Assembly (NCBI GenBank): GCA_902803015.1
Contig: CADCOL010000248.1
Span: forward strand, 1 to 17,909
Source: an uncultured Lachnospiraceae bacterium
GTDB lineage: Bacteria; Bacillota; Clostridia; Lachnospirales; Lachnospiraceae
Reading direction: 5' to 3'
DNA: 17,909 nucleotides
The notes beneath the pieces are model-generated. The model was not told the origin of the DNA, did no database searches, and worked only from the letters and a program-made list of their open reading frames with translations. Of the stretch, positions 7,015 to 15,627 are shown piece by piece. A program made the translations under genes and the position numbers. Position 1 is the first letter of the stretch. The number at the start of each line of letters is the position of its first letter.

Positions 7015-9579
7015 ATGAAAATTGTGGATAAAATTTTCGGTACCCACAGCGAAAGGGAATTGAAAAGAATCAGTCCCTTAATTGACCGAATCGAAGAACT
7101 GCGTCCTGCGATGCAGGCATTGTCCGATGAAGAACTCCGGGCAAAAACCGCAGAATTTAAGGAACGTCTGAAAAACGGCGAGACCAAGGATGATATCCTT
7201 CCCGAGGCATTCGCGGTTGTGCGCGAAGCCGGTAAGAGAACACTCGGAATGGAGCATTACCGTGTACAGTTAATCGGTGGCGTGATCCTGCATCAGGGTC
7301 GTATTGCCGAGATGAAGACCGGTGAAGGTAAAACCCTTGTTTCCACGCTTCCCGCATATCTGAATGCGTTGGACGGTGAAGGCGTACATATCGTTACCGT
7401 CAACGATTATCTTGCAAAGCGTGACGCGGAGTGGATGGGACAGATTCACGAATTCTTGGGACTCAAGGTCGGCGTTGTATTAAACTCGATGGAGCCCGAC
7501 GAAAGACGTGCCGCATACAATTGTGATATCACATATGTAACCAATAACGAACTCGGTTTCGATTATCTTCGTGACAACATGGTCATTTACAAAGAACAGC
7601 TGGTTCTTCGTAAACTGCATTTTGCCATCGTCGATGAGGTCGACTCCGTATTAATCGACGAAGCGAGAACCCCGCTTATTATTTCCGGTCAGTCCGGCAA
7701 ATCCACGAAGCTTTACGAGATGTGCGACATTCTTGCAAAGCAGATGGTACGCGGTAAGGACCAGGAAGAAATGTCCAAGCTCGATATCATCATGGGCGAG
7801 GAACAGGAAGAGACCGGCGATTTTATCGTCAACGAAAAAGACAAAGTCGTAAACCTGACGGCGGAAGGTGTTGCAAAAACCGAAAAATTCTTCCAGATTC
7901 AGAACCTTGCGGATCCGGAGAACTTAGAGATTCAGCATAACATCATCCTTGCACTGCGTGCTCACAACCTGATGTTCAAGGATCAGGATTATGTAGTTAA
8001 GGACGATCAGGTTATTATCGTAGACAGCTTTACCGGTCGTCTGATGCCGGGACGTCGTTATTCCGACGGTTTGCATCAGGCAATCGAAGCAAAGGAACAC
8101 GTAAAGGTAAAAAGAGAGAGCAAAACACTTGCAACCATTACGTTCCAGAACTTCTTCAATAAATTCGAAAAGAAAGCCGGCATGACCGGTACCGCACTTA
8201 CCGAAGAGAAGGAATTCCGTGAGATTTACGGAATGGACGTTATCGAGATTCCGACAAACCGTCCCGTCGTGCGTATCGATCATCCCGATGCCGTATACAA
8301 GACCAAAGCCGGAAAACTTCATGCCATCTGCGATGCCGTGGAAGAAGCGCATGCAAAGGGACAGCCGGTGCTTGTCGGTACGATTACCATCGATGCATCC
8401 GAAGAACTCAGCCGTATGCTTACCAAGCGCGGTATTCATCATAAAGTCTTAAATGCGAAGTTCCATGAAATGGAAGCGGAAATCGTTGCGGATGCGGGTC
8501 AGCACGGTGCGGTTACCATCGCAACCAACATGGCGGGCCGTGGTACCGATATTAAGCTGGATGAGGATGCGAAGGCTGCAGGCGGACTTTTGATTGTCGG
8601 TACGGAGCGTCACGAATCAAGACGTATCGATAACCAGTTGCGTGGTCGTTCCGGACGTCAGGGTGACCCCGGTGAATCCAAATTCTACATCTCCCTGGAA
8701 GACGATTTGATGCGTTTGTTCGGTTCCGAGAGAATGATGACCGTATTCAATTCCCTGGGTGTTCCCGAGGATCAGGAGATTCAGCACAAGCTTCTTTCGA
8801 ATGCCATTGAAACGGCACAGAAGAAGATAGAGAACAACAACTTTGGAATCCGTAAGAACCTGCTTGATTTCGACCAGGTAATGAACGATCAGCGTGAAAT
8901 CATCTACGCGGAAAGACTTCGCGTGCTGAACGGAGAAAGCATGCGCGACGTTGTTTACAAGATGATTACGGATATTGTCGAGAATGCAGTCAATACCTGC
9001 ATCGGCGAGGAAGGCGCATCCGACAACTGGGATCTTGCGGAACTTAACAATCTGCTTCTGCCGATTATTCCGCTTGAGCCGATTACCGAAGAGAGAATCG
9101 AGAAGAAGAAAAAGACCGGCTTAATCCAGCAGTTAAAGGAAGAAGCCGTAAAGCTTTACGAAGAGAAGGAAGCGCAGTTTACGCAGCCGGAACAGATTCG
9201 TGAAGTGGAACGTGTCGTACTGCTTCGTGCCATCGACGGAAAGTGGATGAATCATATCGACGATATGGATCAGTTAAAGCAGGGTATCGGTATGGTAGCC
9301 TACGGACAGAAGGATCCCGTTGTTGAATATAAAATGGCCGGCTACGATATGTTCGATGCCATGACCGAGAGCATCCGTGAGGATACCATCCGCATGCTGA
9401 TGCATATCAAGGTGGAACAGAAGATTGAGCGTGAACAGGTTGCGAAAGTAACCGGTACCAATAAGGACGATTCCGTTCAGAAGGGACCGAAGAAGAGAGA
9501 ATCGGACAAGATTTATCCGAATGATCCCTGCCCTTGCGGAAGCGGCAAGAAGTATAAGAACTGCTGCGGCAGGGCATGA
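7015..9579 (+). CDS. secA: Preprotein translocase ATPase SecA
   Basis: This is an 854-aa ATPase motor that drives unfolded preproteins through the SecYEG channel. The N-terminal DEAD-like domain has the Walker A motif MKTGEGKT (residues 100-107) and a Walker B region [12 protein letters not shown] near 205-216. [19 protein letters not shown] and [12 protein letters not shown] mark the second nucleotide-binding domain, and the [14 protein letters not shown] motif follows. The extreme C-terminus carries the zinc-binding [13 protein letters not shown] motif, which contacts SecB or ribosomes in the family. Length is typical for a Firmicute SecA. The start ATG has GGAG about 10 nt upstream. It lies downstream of two small membrane protein genes and 90 nt upstream of prfB, a neighbourhood common in Clostridia and Bacilli. 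Confidence 0.98.
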   Translation: MKIVDKIFGTHSERELKRISPLIDRIEELRPAMQALSDEELRAKTAEFKERLKNGETKDDILPEAFAVVREAGKRTLGMEHYRVQLIGGVILHQGRIAEMKTGEGKTLVSTLPAYLNALDGEGVHIVTVNDYLAKRDAEWMGQIHEFLGLKVGVVLNSMEPDERRAAYNCDITYVTNNELGFDYLRDNMVIYKEQLVLRKLHFAIVDEVDSVLIDEARTPLIISGQSGKSTKLYEMCDILAKQMVRGKDQEEMSKLDIIMGEEQEETGDFIVNEKDKVVNLTAEGVAKTEKFFQIQNLADPENLEIQHNIILALRAHNLMFKDQDYVVKDDQVIIVDSFTGRLMPGRRYSDGLHQAIEAKEHVKVKRESKTLATITFQNFFNKFEKKAGMTGTALTEEKEFREIYGMDVIEIPTNRPVVRIDHPDAVYKTKAGKLHAICDAVEEAHAKGQPVLVGTITIDASEELSRMLTKRGIHHKVLNAKFHEMEAEIVADAGQHGAVTIATNMAGRGTDIKLDEDAKAAGGLLIVGTERHESRRIDNQLRGRSGRQGDPGESKFYISLEDDLMRLFGSERMMTVFNSLGVPEDQEIQHKLLSNAIETAQKKIENNNFGIRKNLLDFDQVMNDQREIIYAERLRVLNGESMRDVVYKMITDIVENAVNTCIGEEGASDNWDLAELNNLLLPIIPLEPITEERIEKKKKTGLIQQLKEEAVKLYEEKEAQFTQPEQIREVERVVLLRAIDGKWMNHIDDMDQLKQGIGMVAYGQKDPVVEYKMAGYDMFDAMTESIREDTIRMLMHIKVEQKIEREQVAKVTGTNKDDSVQKGPKKRESDKIYPNDPCPCGSGKKYKNCCGRA

Positions 9580-9594
9580 AATAAAGTACTACAG

Positions 9595-9612
9595 CCGTAG
9601 TTATAATTACGG
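9595..9612 (+). other. Near-palindrome in the secA-prfB gap
   Basis: CCGTAGT and ATTACGG form an imperfect stem (6 of 7 pairs) around a TATA loop. It contains a TATAAT (9602-9607) and a second TATAAT lies at 9644-9649, but neither has a recognisable -35. It may be a weak promoter or attenuating structure. No T-run typical of a terminator is present. Confidence 0.25.
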
Positions 9613-9669
9613 TGTGTCGGAGACGAATCCGGGAAATCGGAAATATAATAATAAAGGTGGTGACCGCAG

Positions 9670-10807
9670 GTGATTGAACTCGATGCAATCAAAACAGAAT
9701 TGCTGACGTACGTGACTCCTTTAGCGGAAGTGAGGGATTCACTTTGACCTCGCTAATAAAGAAGAGCGGGCCAAAGAATTAGAAAGAGAAATGCAGGAGC
9801 CGAATTTTTGGGACAATCCCGAAAAGGCGAATGCAAAAACAAAACTGTTAAAATCCTTAAAGGACGATATCGAAGTCTGCAACCGACTCAGTACGCAGAT
9901 TAACGATATTCAGGATTTGATTGAAATGGCAAACGAAGAGAATGATGAATCCATGGTGGAGGATATCACAGCTGAGTTTGAGACCTTTAAGGAAGACTTT
10001 GAGAAAATCCGTATTGCAACGCTTTTAAATGAGGAATATGACAAGAACAATGCCATTCTTCGTCTGAATGCGGGTGCCGGCGGAACGGAAAGCTGCGACT
10101 GGGCCGGAATGCTGTATCGTATGTATACAAGATGGGCAGAACGCAAGGGCTATACCGTGGAAGTTCTGGATTATCTCGAAGGTGACGAGGCGGGAATCAA
10201 ATCCGTTGCATTTCAGGTTAACGGCGAAAATGCATACGGCTATTTAAAAGGCGAAAAAGGTGTGCACAGACTGGTGCGTATTTCCCCGTTCAATGCACAG
10301 GGGAAGCGCCAGACATCATTTGTATCGCTTGATGTTATGCCGGAATTGCCGGATAATGTGGAACTCGATATCAGTCCCGAAGATTTAAAGATTGATACCT
10401 ACCGAAGCTCCGGTGCGGGCGGACAGCACATTAACAAAACATCCTCCGCCGTACGAATCACGCATATACCTACAGGTGTAGTTGTAGCATGCCAGAACGA
10501 GCGAAGCCAGTTCCAGAACAAGGACAAGGCAATGCAGATGTTAAAGGCAAAACTGCTGATGTTAAAGCAGGAAGCACATGCCGAGAAGCTCTCCGACATT
10601 CGCGGTGAGATTAAGGAAATCGCATGGGGCAGCCAGATTCGTTCTTATGTATTGCAGCCGTACACAATGGTAAAGGATTTAAGAACGGGTGAGGAAACCG
10701 CCAATGCGGCGGCGGTACTCGACGGAAGCCTGGATAAAATGATGACCGCTTATCTTAAGTGGAAATCGCTCGGCGGAAAGCCGGTGGAATCCGGAGATTT
10801 GGAGTAA
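9670..10807 (+). CDS. prfB: Peptide chain release factor 2, with programmed +1 frameshift
   Basis: RF2 reads UAA and UGA stops and releases the peptide on the ribosome. The short first frame begins at GTG 9670, about 8 nt after AAAGGTGGT, and encodes 25 residues ending in RDSL at the CTT codon (9742-9744). An in-frame TGA follows at 9745-9747. Skipping T9745 moves to the main frame (GAC CTC GCT...), giving 378 aa in total. The SPF stop-recognition motif is at residues 205-207 and the GGQ catalytic loop at 250-252, the same numbering as in E. coli RF2, which supports the joined reading. An ATG at 9791 in the main frame is internal. The gene is followed by a strong terminator. Confidence 0.97.
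9732..9748 (+). promoter_or_regulatory. RF2 programmed frameshift signal
   Basis: A GAGGG Shine-Dalgarno-like element (9732-9736) precedes the slippery CTT TGA C (9742-9748). This is the standard RF2 autoregulation site: low RF2 lets the ribosome pause at TGA and slip +1 into the main frame. Layout and spacing match the E. coli site. Confidence 0.95.
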
Positions 10808-10837
10808 GAATCAGAATTAAAAAGTACAGAGATTAAG

Positions 10838-10870
10838 AAAGGTACCGGAAGTGATTCCGGTACCTTTTTT
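10838..10870 (+). terminator. Rho-independent terminator after prfB
   Basis: AAAGGTACCGGAA and TTCCGGTACCTTT form a perfect 13-bp stem around the loop GTGA, followed by more Ts (TTTTTT in all). It ends the secA-prfB transcript. On the minus strand the same stem is followed by TTTCTT, so it may also terminate the converging diguanylate cyclase operon, which ends at 10900. Confidence 0.93.
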
Positions 10871-10899
10871 GTCGGTTTCAAAGTATGCAGTCGCAACGT

Positions 10900-12372
10900 T
10901 TACGATACGATGCAGTCGCGGCCCTTGTGCTTGCCTTCGTACAGATTGTTGTCGGCAATTCGGATGACTTCATCAATGTTTTCCTGACCGGCAAAGGAAG
11001 CGATTCCGAATGTCATGGACATGTGGAACGGCTTGCGGTCTGCAGAATAGAATGTCTGACGTTTGATATCCTTGGAGATATTCTTTACTATTTCGTATGT
11101 CTCGTCCCTGGCCGCGGTAAATCCCATCAGGAATTCTTCTCCGCCCCAGCGTACGGCAAAGCCTTCGCTTTCCGCATGCTTCTTTAATATGTCGGCTACA
11201 CCGACCAGCACGGTATCCCCGACATCGTGGCCGTATTGATCGTTGACATTTTTAAAGAAGTCCAGATCCCCGATTACGATGGTAAATACCGTAAAATTCT
11301 TATGCGAGGTTTCCCATAGTTCTTTTAAATGTTGTCTGCCGGCGCGACGGTTGTAAAGACCGGTCAGAGGATCGGTCCCCATTACGGTTTTTAAGGAAGT
11401 GGCAATGGTGGTTGCGTGCTCTGCCAGTGTAGCGATTTCATCGTTGTACCGGTAAACGAGAGGGTTCATTTCCTGCTCTGCGGTCTGTTTGGTGACAAGC
11501 TCTTCCAGATAATCGCGAATCAGTGCAAGACGCTTAATTAACTGTCTTGTGAAGAAGGAAATCAGCAGGAAGGTAACTCCGATTGTCAGCAGGGTAAGCA
11601 GGACTATGTAAATATAGAACTGGCGGTTCATGTGGTTGAACTGCTTTAAGGAAATCGCGGTTTCAATCATGCCGCATACATTGTCTCTGCCGAGCAGGGG
11701 AACATAAACGCAGAGGAATTGTTCCTTACGGATTACATTTTTCTCGGTGGATACGATATTGCCTTTGAATACTTCCATGACGATTCTGGAATCCGCAAGC
11801 ATGGTGCCGTTCATGGTTTTTCCGTCGGTATCCGTTAAGGTGGTCAGTACACGATTGTTTCCGTAGATTACGGAAATCTCTATACCGTATGCATCTTTGA
11901 CGCGGTCCAGATAGGATTGTTCATCGCTGATTCTTTCATCGTCGAAATAGAGTTCGCCGCCTTCCAGGTGAAGGTATCCGTCGATGGAAGAGAAGTGCTC
12001 CGAAGCAACGATTGCCGTACCGCGCAAAAGCTTGAACATTTCTTCCATGGCACTCTTTTTGAACATGCTCATACCGATGAGCATGAAAAGAATACCCATA
12101 AGGAGAATGGGAATTAATGTCAGGAAGTTGATTTGCAACTGCACCGTGGTCTTGTGACGGTTCCTGCGCGGAGTACGTGCCCTGGCGGGTTTCTCGGGCC
12201 CGGGTTCCTCCGTAGCGGGTTTTTCTGCGGCAGATTCTTCCGTCGCAGGCGTTTCCGCAGCTGCCTCCACTGCAGGTTTTTCCCCGGAATCCTTTGCAGG
12301 TTCTTCGGAGACCTTCACGGGCTCTTCGGCAACTTCTTCATTCTTCGGTTGTAAGCTTTTTTCTTCGTCCAT
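10900..12372 (-). CDS. Membrane-bound GGDEF diguanylate cyclase
   Basis: This 490-aa protein makes c-di-GMP from two GTP. Residues 1-70 are a Glu/Pro/Ala-rich, low-complexity cytoplasmic tail with repeats of the type ETPATEE. TM1 is at about 81-104. An extracytoplasmic sensor region at about 105-250 may have a Cache-like fold. TM2 is at about 252-274 and is followed by a HAMP-like linker. The GGDEF domain spans about 330-488: DPLTGLYNRR (334-343), DLDFFKNVND (369-378) and the signature GGEEF (410-414). The inhibitory RxxD site expected at 401-404 is absent (ESEG), so product inhibition may be missing. The start ATG directly abuts the stop of the upstream gene (TAAATG), so translation is probably coupled. 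The signal sensed is unknown. Confidence 0.93.
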   Translation of the reverse strand: MDEEKSLQPKNEEVAEEPVKVSEEPAKDSGEKPAVEAAAETPATEESAAEKPATEEPGPEKPARARTPRRNRHKTTVQLQINFLTLIPILLMGILFMLIGMSMFKKSAMEEMFKLLRGTAIVASEHFSSIDGYLHLEGGELYFDDERISDEQSYLDRVKDAYGIEISVIYGNNRVLTTLTDTDGKTMNGTMLADSRIVMEVFKGNIVSTEKNVIRKEQFLCVYVPLLGRDNVCGMIETAISLKQFNHMNRQFYIYIVLLTLLTIGVTFLLISFFTRQLIKRLALIRDYLEELVTKQTAEQEMNPLVYRYNDEIATLAEHATTIATSLKTVMGTDPLTGLYNRRAGRQHLKELWETSHKNFTVFTIVIGDLDFFKNVNDQYGHDVGDTVLVGVADILKKHAESEGFAVRWGGEEFLMGFTAARDETYEIVKNISKDIKRQTFYSADRKPFHMSMTFGIASFAGQENIDEVIRIADNNLYEGKHKGRDCIVS

Positions 12373-13095
12373 TTATTTTTTCTTTTGCTTTAACAAGTCC
12401 AGATAAAATTCCGCAAAGGAGCTTTGCAAAAACGGGCTGATCCATAAGAACGCGATTCCGAAGGAAAGGATACCTAAAAGAATCATGGGAATCAGGCTGA
12501 TGCAAAAGCCGATATAACGCCAGAAATTTCCTTTCATAAGCCAGAAACTCATACGAATGGCCTTGCCTGCAGGCATGGAGCGGAAATCTCCGATTAAGTA
12601 AAGCAAAGGGAAAAACGGTATCGTTGCCAGATAACCGAGTAAATATCCCAAAAAGATGAGTCCTATAATCACTGCGCTTTCCTTCGGATTCTGAAGGGAA
12701 ATCGGATTGTAATAGGACAGGATTACCGACGGCAGGGTAAATGCATAGCGAATCATCTCAATGAGGCATGCCGCGCCGAGAATGGTCGGGACATTTCCGC
12801 GAAATGCCACGAACAAGGTCAGAAGAGGAGCATCGCCTTTCTCGCTCAAATCCACGAAATATTTCTTTTTGCCGATTTCGAAGACCGCGATCATAATCTG
12901 CATCAGGAAAGAAACGACCTGATATATCAGGAAGAATCCCAATCCTTCTCCCAATGAGAAAAGTGCTGCGGTGCAGTTTAACATGCCGGTAATCAGGAAA
13001 CAGAAAAATACGACAATAATCGGTCCGTACGGATGCTCGAGGATGGTATTTCTTGCCAGACCTCTTAAAACGGGGAGTTTGGTCTTGTTTTTCAT
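12373..13095 (-). CDS. DUF975-like polytopic membrane protein
   Basis: This 240-aa protein has about five or six hydrophobic segments. The C-terminal half (SFWLMKGNFWRYIGFCISLIP..., then IAFLWISPFLQSSFAEFYLDLLKQKKK) follows the pattern of DUF975 integral membrane proteins, whose function is not known. Its ATG overlaps the stop of the preceding gene by 4 nt (ATGA), and its own stop is immediately followed by the diguanylate cyclase start. All three proteins are therefore probably made together. It might form a complex with, or sense for, the cyclase, but that is inference from gene order. Confidence 0.8.
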   Translation of the reverse strand: MKNKTKLPVLRGLARNTILEHPYGPIIVVFFCFLITGMLNCTAALFSLGEGLGFFLIYQVVSFLMQIMIAVFEIGKKKYFVDLSEKGDAPLLTLFVAFRGNVPTILGAACLIEMIRYAFTLPSVILSYYNPISLQNPKESAVIIGLIFLGYLLGYLATIPFFPLLYLIGDFRSMPAGKAIRMSFWLMKGNFWRYIGFCISLIPMILLGILSFGIAFLWISPFLQSSFAEFYLDLLKQKKK

Positions 13096-13511
13096 TGGAC
13101 GGTACCTCCTGCGTTTCGAATAGCATCCACGGATTGCTGCATGTATTCTTCGAACGAAACTCCGTAGAGCTGCTCGCTTACCGCGTCAAACCGCTTATGC
13201 ATAATCGTGTCATGGTTAATGGAATAAACCGCATATCCGCAGAATGCGATGTTGATTACGAGTACCATGGCACAGAAGAAAATCAGAATATTGTTTACAA
13301 TGTCATTCTTCGCCCGTTTCCCTTTTGCAAGATAGGCATAGAAAATTCCCAAAGGTGCGAAAATAAAGGGAAGAATCATTGTGCTGAACAATAATCCCAC
13401 CAATGAGAAAAAGAAAAAGGAAGCGGCGCGCCTCGTGGCACGAAACTGCTCATACGATCTTTCTTCAATGTTTTTGTTGTTTTCCGATTCTGTCGGATTC
13501 GTCGGTTCCAT
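13092..13511 (-). CDS. Small membrane protein, DUF4190-like topology
   Basis: This is a 139-aa protein from the ATG at 13511. The upstream in-frame ATG at 13523 abuts the AAGGA directly, leaving no spacing, so the later start is preferred. The polar N-terminus (about 1-29) is rich in Asn/Glu. Hydrophobic stretches at about 31-61 and 73-97 flank a basic turn (AKGKRAKND). A C-terminal domain of about 40 residues ends GVSFEEYMQQSVDAIRNAGG. The two-helix hairpin with a basic loop resembles DUF4190-type proteins, though this is by eye only. It is the first gene of a three-gene operon with the DUF975-like protein and the diguanylate cyclase, and has its own good promoter. Confidence 0.72.
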   Translation of the reverse strand: MEPTNPTESENNKNIEERSYEQFRATRRAASFFFFSLVGLLFSTMILPFIFAPLGIFYAYLAKGKRAKNDIVNNILIFFCAMVLVINIAFCGYAVYSINHDTIMHKRFDAVSEQLYGVSFEEYMQQSVDAIRNAGGTVQ

Positions 13512-13552
13512 GAAAAAATTCATTCCTTACAATACATATTTATACAGCATAT

Positions 13553-13581
13553 ATTTTACCATATTCCGTGGTTTTGGGCAA
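13553..13581 (-). promoter_or_regulatory. SigA-type promoter for the diguanylate cyclase operon
   Basis: On the minus strand the -35 is TTGCCC (13581-13576) and the -10 is TAAAAT (13558-13553), with a 17-bp spacer. The transcript would start near 13546. It lies back-to-back with the eamA-type gene promoter, leaving 20 bp between the two -35 elements. Confidence 0.7.
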
Positions 13582-13601
13582 TAAAACAAGCCGATTCCCG
13601 A

Positions 13602-13630
13602 TTGCCTTTTTATGGGAGTTTTGATATAGT
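13602..13630 (+). promoter_or_regulatory. Extended -10 promoter of the EamA transporter gene, adjacent to its ATG
   Basis: The -35 is TTGCCT (13602-13607) and the -10 is TATAGT (13625-13630), with a 17-bp spacer and an extended TG at 13622-13623. The predicted start is about 13637, only 2-3 nt before the ATG at 13639. No ribosome binding site fits in that space. Confidence 0.75.
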
Positions 13631-13638
13631 TTTGAACT

Positions 13639-14625
13639 ATGAAAAAGTTGAAGAAAGAGGAGATTCTTGGGAGTCTTCTTCTGTTTGTCACAGCATTGAT
13701 ATGGGGCTTTGCGTTTACGGCGCAAAGCAAGGGAATGGAAAGCGTGGGACCGTGCACGTTTAACGGGTTGCGCTCTTTTCTTGCGGCGTTTGCGCTACTG
13801 CCCTTATTGATCATAAACCGTAAGAAAGTGTTCCTGGTATCCGGGGCGGATTCTCAGGGCGCAACGGATTCGGATTCGCCGGAAAGTGCGGAAACTACGA
13901 AAAAGAAGCGCGGTCTTCTGATCACGGGCCTGGTTTCCATCGGCTTCGTATTTTTCTTAGCATCCACTTCACAGCAAATCGGCATCGGGTTAACGGATAA
14001 TGTCGGAAAAGCAGGGTTTATTACGGCACTTTACATTGTTTTAGTGCCTCTTGCGGGAATCTTTTTAAAGAAACCGCCGAAATGGATTGTCTTTCTTTGC
14101 GTTGCGGGAGCCACGGCGGGATTGTTTTTATTATGCATTCCGAAAGGAAGCGGACTGCATTTTGAATCCGGTGATATACTGTTAATCGCATGCGCAGTAC
14201 TGTTTACCGTTCACATTCTTTTGATCAATTATTTTTCACACCGGATTAACGGTCTTTTAATTGCCTTTGTTCAGTTTTTGTTTGTGGGAGTTTTTTGCGC
14301 GATACCGATGTTTTTGCTGGAAAAACCGACATGGGGAGATCTTTACAAAGCGCTGCTGCCCATGATTTATGCGGGCCTTTTGTCAAGCGGTGTGGGATAT
14401 ACGTTTCAGATTATCGGGCAGAAATATGTCGAACCGACGAGAGCTTCTTTGATTATGTGCTTAGAATCCGTATTCTCCGTTCTCGGCGGATGGCTGATTC
14501 TGCATCAGTCGTTAAGCCTCCGGGAGGGAATCGGATGCGTCATCATGTTTGTCGCCATTCTTGTCTGTCAGATCTTCGGACAGGAACCGGGAACTGCCGC
14601 GGGAGAGGACCATGGAGGTCAGTGA
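13639..14625 (+). CDS. DMT-superfamily (EamA) transporter
   Basis: This 328-aa membrane protein has about ten hydrophobic helices in two EamA repeats. The first includes LFVTALIWGFAFTAQSKGM and LTDNVGKAGFITALYIVLVPLAG, and the second includes VLFTVHILLINYFSH and YVEPTRASLIMCLESVFSVLGGWLILHQ. A polar linker of about 25 residues (GADSQGATDSDSPESAETT) sits after the second helix. Substrates of EamA carriers are varied (amino acids, nucleosides, metabolites) and cannot be told here. The start ATG lies just 8 nt after the -10 element with no Shine-Dalgarno, so the mRNA may be leaderless. The last 114 bp overlap the convergent LytTR regulator gene. Confidence 0.88.
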   Translation: MKKLKKEEILGSLLLFVTALIWGFAFTAQSKGMESVGPCTFNGLRSFLAAFALLPLLIINRKKVFLVSGADSQGATDSDSPESAETTKKKRGLLITGLVSIGFVFFLASTSQQIGIGLTDNVGKAGFITALYIVLVPLAGIFLKKPPKWIVFLCVAGATAGLFLLCIPKGSGLHFESGDILLIACAVLFTVHILLINYFSHRINGLLIAFVQFLFVGVFCAIPMFLLEKPTWGDLYKALLPMIYAGLLSSGVGYTFQIIGQKYVEPTRASLIMCLESVFSVLGGWLILHQSLSLREGIGCVIMFVAILVCQIFGQEPGTAAGEDHGGQ

Positions 14626-15297
14626 TTTTCTCTCACCCAGACCAATGGAAAGCTTCGTACCGTCACTCATTGTGGCGGTATGTTTTTTTATGTACATAAC
14701 ATGATCGAGGTTAATGATGTATTTCTTGTTCAGGATTACAAAATTGTCGAATTTGGCAAGAATGCGGCATAAATCGTTTATTGTACCGAGCTGGTTTACG
14801 GTGGTGCCGTCCGCGAGTTTTACGCGCATGATGTGCGAATCGGGATATGCATAAATGACCTGATCCGGCAGGGCGTAGTGCGCTTTGGTTTCGTCGCGCA
14901 GCTCGATGGTCGGAACTTTTTCGGCAAATCTGGCTGCCATGGTATCAAGAAAATCGGAGAGTTCCTTTACTTTCACCGGTTTGTCGATAAAATAGACAAG
15001 ATCCGGTACATTTACGTAGTTGCGGTAATTGATGGAGGATACCAGAAGAACGATGGGGGCGGTGACGCCCATTTCGCGTAATTGGATGGCCACTTCCATG
15101 CCGTGGGGCGGAAGATCGGTCATGTCGATGAAGAATAAATCGTATCGTTGCGGGGATTTTAACAAAGCCTCCACGTTTCCGTAGGAGTCCACGTAGAGAT
15201 TTCCCGTAGTGTGGATGCGTTTGTCCGATTCCCTGGACAAAAGACGTTCCGACTGCTTGCGGTCCGCTATGTTGTCATCACAGATGGCGATATGCAT
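14512..15297 (-). CDS. LytTR-family response regulator
   Basis: This 261-aa DNA-binding regulator starts at ATG 15297, with AGGAG upstream. The receiver domain (1-120) has the acidic pair D7/D8, the phosphorylation site D58 (FFIDMT), S87 and K107 followed by Pro. The LytTR domain spans about 137-236, for example FDNFVILNKKYIINLDHVMYIKK. A tail rich in charged residues (about 237-261) lies in the 114-bp overlap with the convergent EamA gene. No histidine kinase is in the window, so its partner is unknown. It is last in the argG - DUF1294 - regulator cluster, starting 7 nt after the DUF1294 stop. Targets cannot be inferred from this sequence. Confidence 0.9.
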   Translation of the reverse strand: MHIAICDDNIADRKQSERLLSRESDKRIHTTGNLYVDSYGNVEALLKSPQRYDLFFIDMTDLPPHGMEVAIQLREMGVTAPIVLLVSSINYRNYVNVPDLVYFIDKPVKVKELSDFLDTMAARFAEKVPTIELRDETKAHYALPDQVIYAYPDSHIMRVKLADGTTVNQLGTINDLCRILAKFDNFVILNKKYIINLDHVMYIKKHTATMSDGTKLSIGLGERKSLTSMVLSRGSSRFLSEDLTDKNGDKHDDASDSLPEA

Positions 15298-15304
15298 AGT
15301 TCTC

Positions 15305-15601
15305 CTATCCGAAAAAAACAATCTCGAGCGGCGACAGATAAACCGCAATTACGGCGATAATCTGAACCGCCAGAATGACGGGCATTCCGATGACGAAGGA
15401 TTTGTGCTTCGTTTTGTGACGGAAGGTGTACATTCCGATGATGGAACCGATGCTCCCGCCAAAAGCAGCCACCAAAAATAAGGTGGCTTCGGGAATGCGA
15501 AAAGCGTGACGCTTTGCTTTGGCCTTGTCGATTCCCATTAACAGGAAACCGACAAGGTTCATTATTGCAAGATAAATAAGGATATACTGAAGTACTCTCA
15601 T
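15305..15601 (-). CDS. DUF1294 family membrane protein
   Basis: This is a 98-aa protein with two or three hydrophobic helices. The family pattern is clear: MGIDKAKAKRHAFRIPEATL (residues 22-41), FGGSIGSIIGMYTFRHKTKHKSF (47-69), then a closing hydrophobic segment. The ATG is preceded by GAAGGACACCT. It sits 26 nt after argG and 7 nt before the LytTR regulator gene, so it is probably cotranscribed with both. DUF1294 proteins have no established function. Coupling to a regulator suggests a possible sensory or accessory role, but this is inference only. Confidence 0.88.
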   Translation of the reverse strand: MRVLQYILIYLAIMNLVGFLLMGIDKAKAKRHAFRIPEATLFLVAAFGGSIGSIIGMYTFRHKTKHKSFVIGMPVILAVQIIAVIAVYLSPLEIVFFG

Positions 15602-15627
15602 AGGTGTCCTTCTTTAATCATCCGTTA

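Noticed and set aside
7924..8442. 172-codon open frame antisense to secA
   Set aside because: It lies inside the highly conserved secA coding region and has no Shine-Dalgarno or promoter.
9791..10807. RF2 starting at the ATG at 9791
   Set aside because: The frameshift model gives the SPF and GGQ motifs the same numbering as known RF2, and it uses a good Shine-Dalgarno and GTG start.
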